A stretch of 46,674 nucleotides of DNA from NCBI GenBank assembly GCA_002869855.2, contig NEWQ02000052.1, positions 1 to 46,674 on the forward strand, in the 5' to 3' direction. Of this stretch, positions 46,308 through 46,674 are shown piece after piece. Source of the DNA: Nitrospira sp. CG24D. GTDB lineage: Bacteria > Nitrospirota > Nitrospiria > Nitrospirales > Nitrospiraceae. Each line of letters begins with the position of its first letter. Position 1 is the first letter of the stretch. Under the pieces are notes generated by a model that did no database searches, was not told the DNA's origin, and saw only the letters and a list, made by a program, of their open reading frames with translations. The translations under genes were made by a program, and so were the position numbers.

Positions 46308-46428
46308 CGGCTGAGCGGCAACCTTCGGAAATCCTCTGGCGGACTCGGTCAGTTTCCGCCTTCCATCTCAGCCGAGCTTCGACGGACCCCCGCTCTTCCG
46401 GCGACGTCCGCTCTGAGCCCCAGTTTCG
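46308..46428 (+). repeat. Direct repeat R1, right copy
   Basis: Counterpart of 45460-45578, in the same orientation, on the other side of hicBA. In the interval 46157-46674 this repeat and the partial OYE copy are the only recognisable content; no supportable gene was found. Confidence 0.75.
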
Positions 46429-46568
46429 TGCAGCGGTGCAAGGTCAAGCAACGCCCCATTTCTATACGAGCTGAGGCGCAAAAGGCAGGCTGTCGAATGC
46501 CGGGAGGCCAGGTTGGTAATGAGTTCATCACGCAGAGCAGTCAGAAAAGACTCCCGACCCCTTTGTTT

Positions 46569-46674
46569 CAGATCTGCATAACAATGCGGCCGCCCTTGGC
46601 ATGCACGGCGTCGGTCACCCGTTTCCAGCCGTCCACGTGCGCGGCGCTGTAGATGCCGCCTTCCCCGATGAAGG
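46569..46674 (-). pseudogene. Truncated second copy of the OYE reductase gene
   Basis: These 106 bases match 45028-45133 at all but seven positions by eye (about 93%). On the minus strand they encode FIGEGGIYSAAHVDGWKRVT and DAVHAKGGRIVMQI, then a stop exactly where the similarity ends (the ATCTGG of the intact gene becomes ATCTGA). The C-terminal 260 or so residues are therefore missing. The 5' part continues beyond the window. It is either a pseudogene left by a segmental duplication or an assembly duplicate. Confidence 0.82.

Noticed and set aside
45406..46474. Frames through both R1 repeats giving a common STDPRSSGDVRS core as a possible protein family
   Set aside because: Neither has a ribosome binding site or a recognisable fold; the shared peptide is explained by the shared DNA repeat.

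Overview
The window looks like chromosomal DNA of a Nitrospira-type nitrite oxidiser (phylum Nitrospirota). This rests on protein character and gene content: an rpoA operon with a zinc-ribbon S4, an lptCAB-rpoN-hpf-rapZ cluster, a pilMNOPQ operon, paired Amt transporters with PII, GlnD and GlnA, and a cyanase/NirC/NirA assimilation cluster. No 16S rRNA or other decisive marker lies in the window, so the genus is an inference. Cyanase and assimilatory NirA would suit canonical nitrite oxidisers better than comammox Nitrospira, which are generally reported to lack them.

Layout. 1-3560: end of the ribosomal/RNA polymerase operon (infA lacking its 5' end, rpmJ, rpsM, rpsK, rpsD, rpoA, rplQ), preceded by a piece of an ftsH-like gene on the other strand at an abrupt junction near base 90. 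3649-8705: LPS export (lptC, lptA, lptB), sigma-54 (rpoN), hibernation factor (hpf) and rapZ. 8762-14088: near-consensus promoter, a small MerR-like regulator and pilMNOPQ, closed by a strong terminator. 14297-20108: aroB, a GAF-GAF-ANTAR antiterminator, a lipoprotein on the minus strand and glutamine-dependent NAD synthase. 20109-21705: a decayed-looking gene, a small exported protein and a long RNA leader. 21706-30503: porin, two ammonium transporters, PII, GlnD and GlnA. 30504-38170: two tandem leaders, a nitrate/cyanate-type ABC transporter, cyanase, another leader, NirC, a small winged-helix protein, assimilatory nitrite reductase and a CBS protein. 38348-46674: a two-component system, a small exported protein, Ada, a DUF2157-like membrane protein, a globin, a lipoprotein, an OYE reductase, and a repeat-rich end with a HicBA toxin-antitoxin pair and a second, truncated OYE copy.

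The most interesting system is an apparent ANTAR antitermination regulon for nitrogen. The GAF-GAF-ANTAR protein (15456-16724) has no hairpin target beside it. Three places in the nitrogen region carry the RNA architecture recognised by ANTAR proteins: two hairpins with six-base loops having A at loop position 1 and G at position 4, the second hairpin sharing its 3' half with an intrinsic terminator. They lie ahead of the porin-amt-amt-glnB-glnD-glnA genes, ahead of the ABC transporter-cynS genes (followed there by a second P2/terminator unit), and ahead of nirC-nirA. The inferred model is that one soluble sensor couples a nitrogen signal to readthrough of all three operons, although rpoN is present and no ntrBC is seen.

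Caveats: all identifications are by reading motifs and family resemblance; no searches or folding programs were run. Both ends of the window show duplications or junctions that could be real rearrangements or assembly artefacts.
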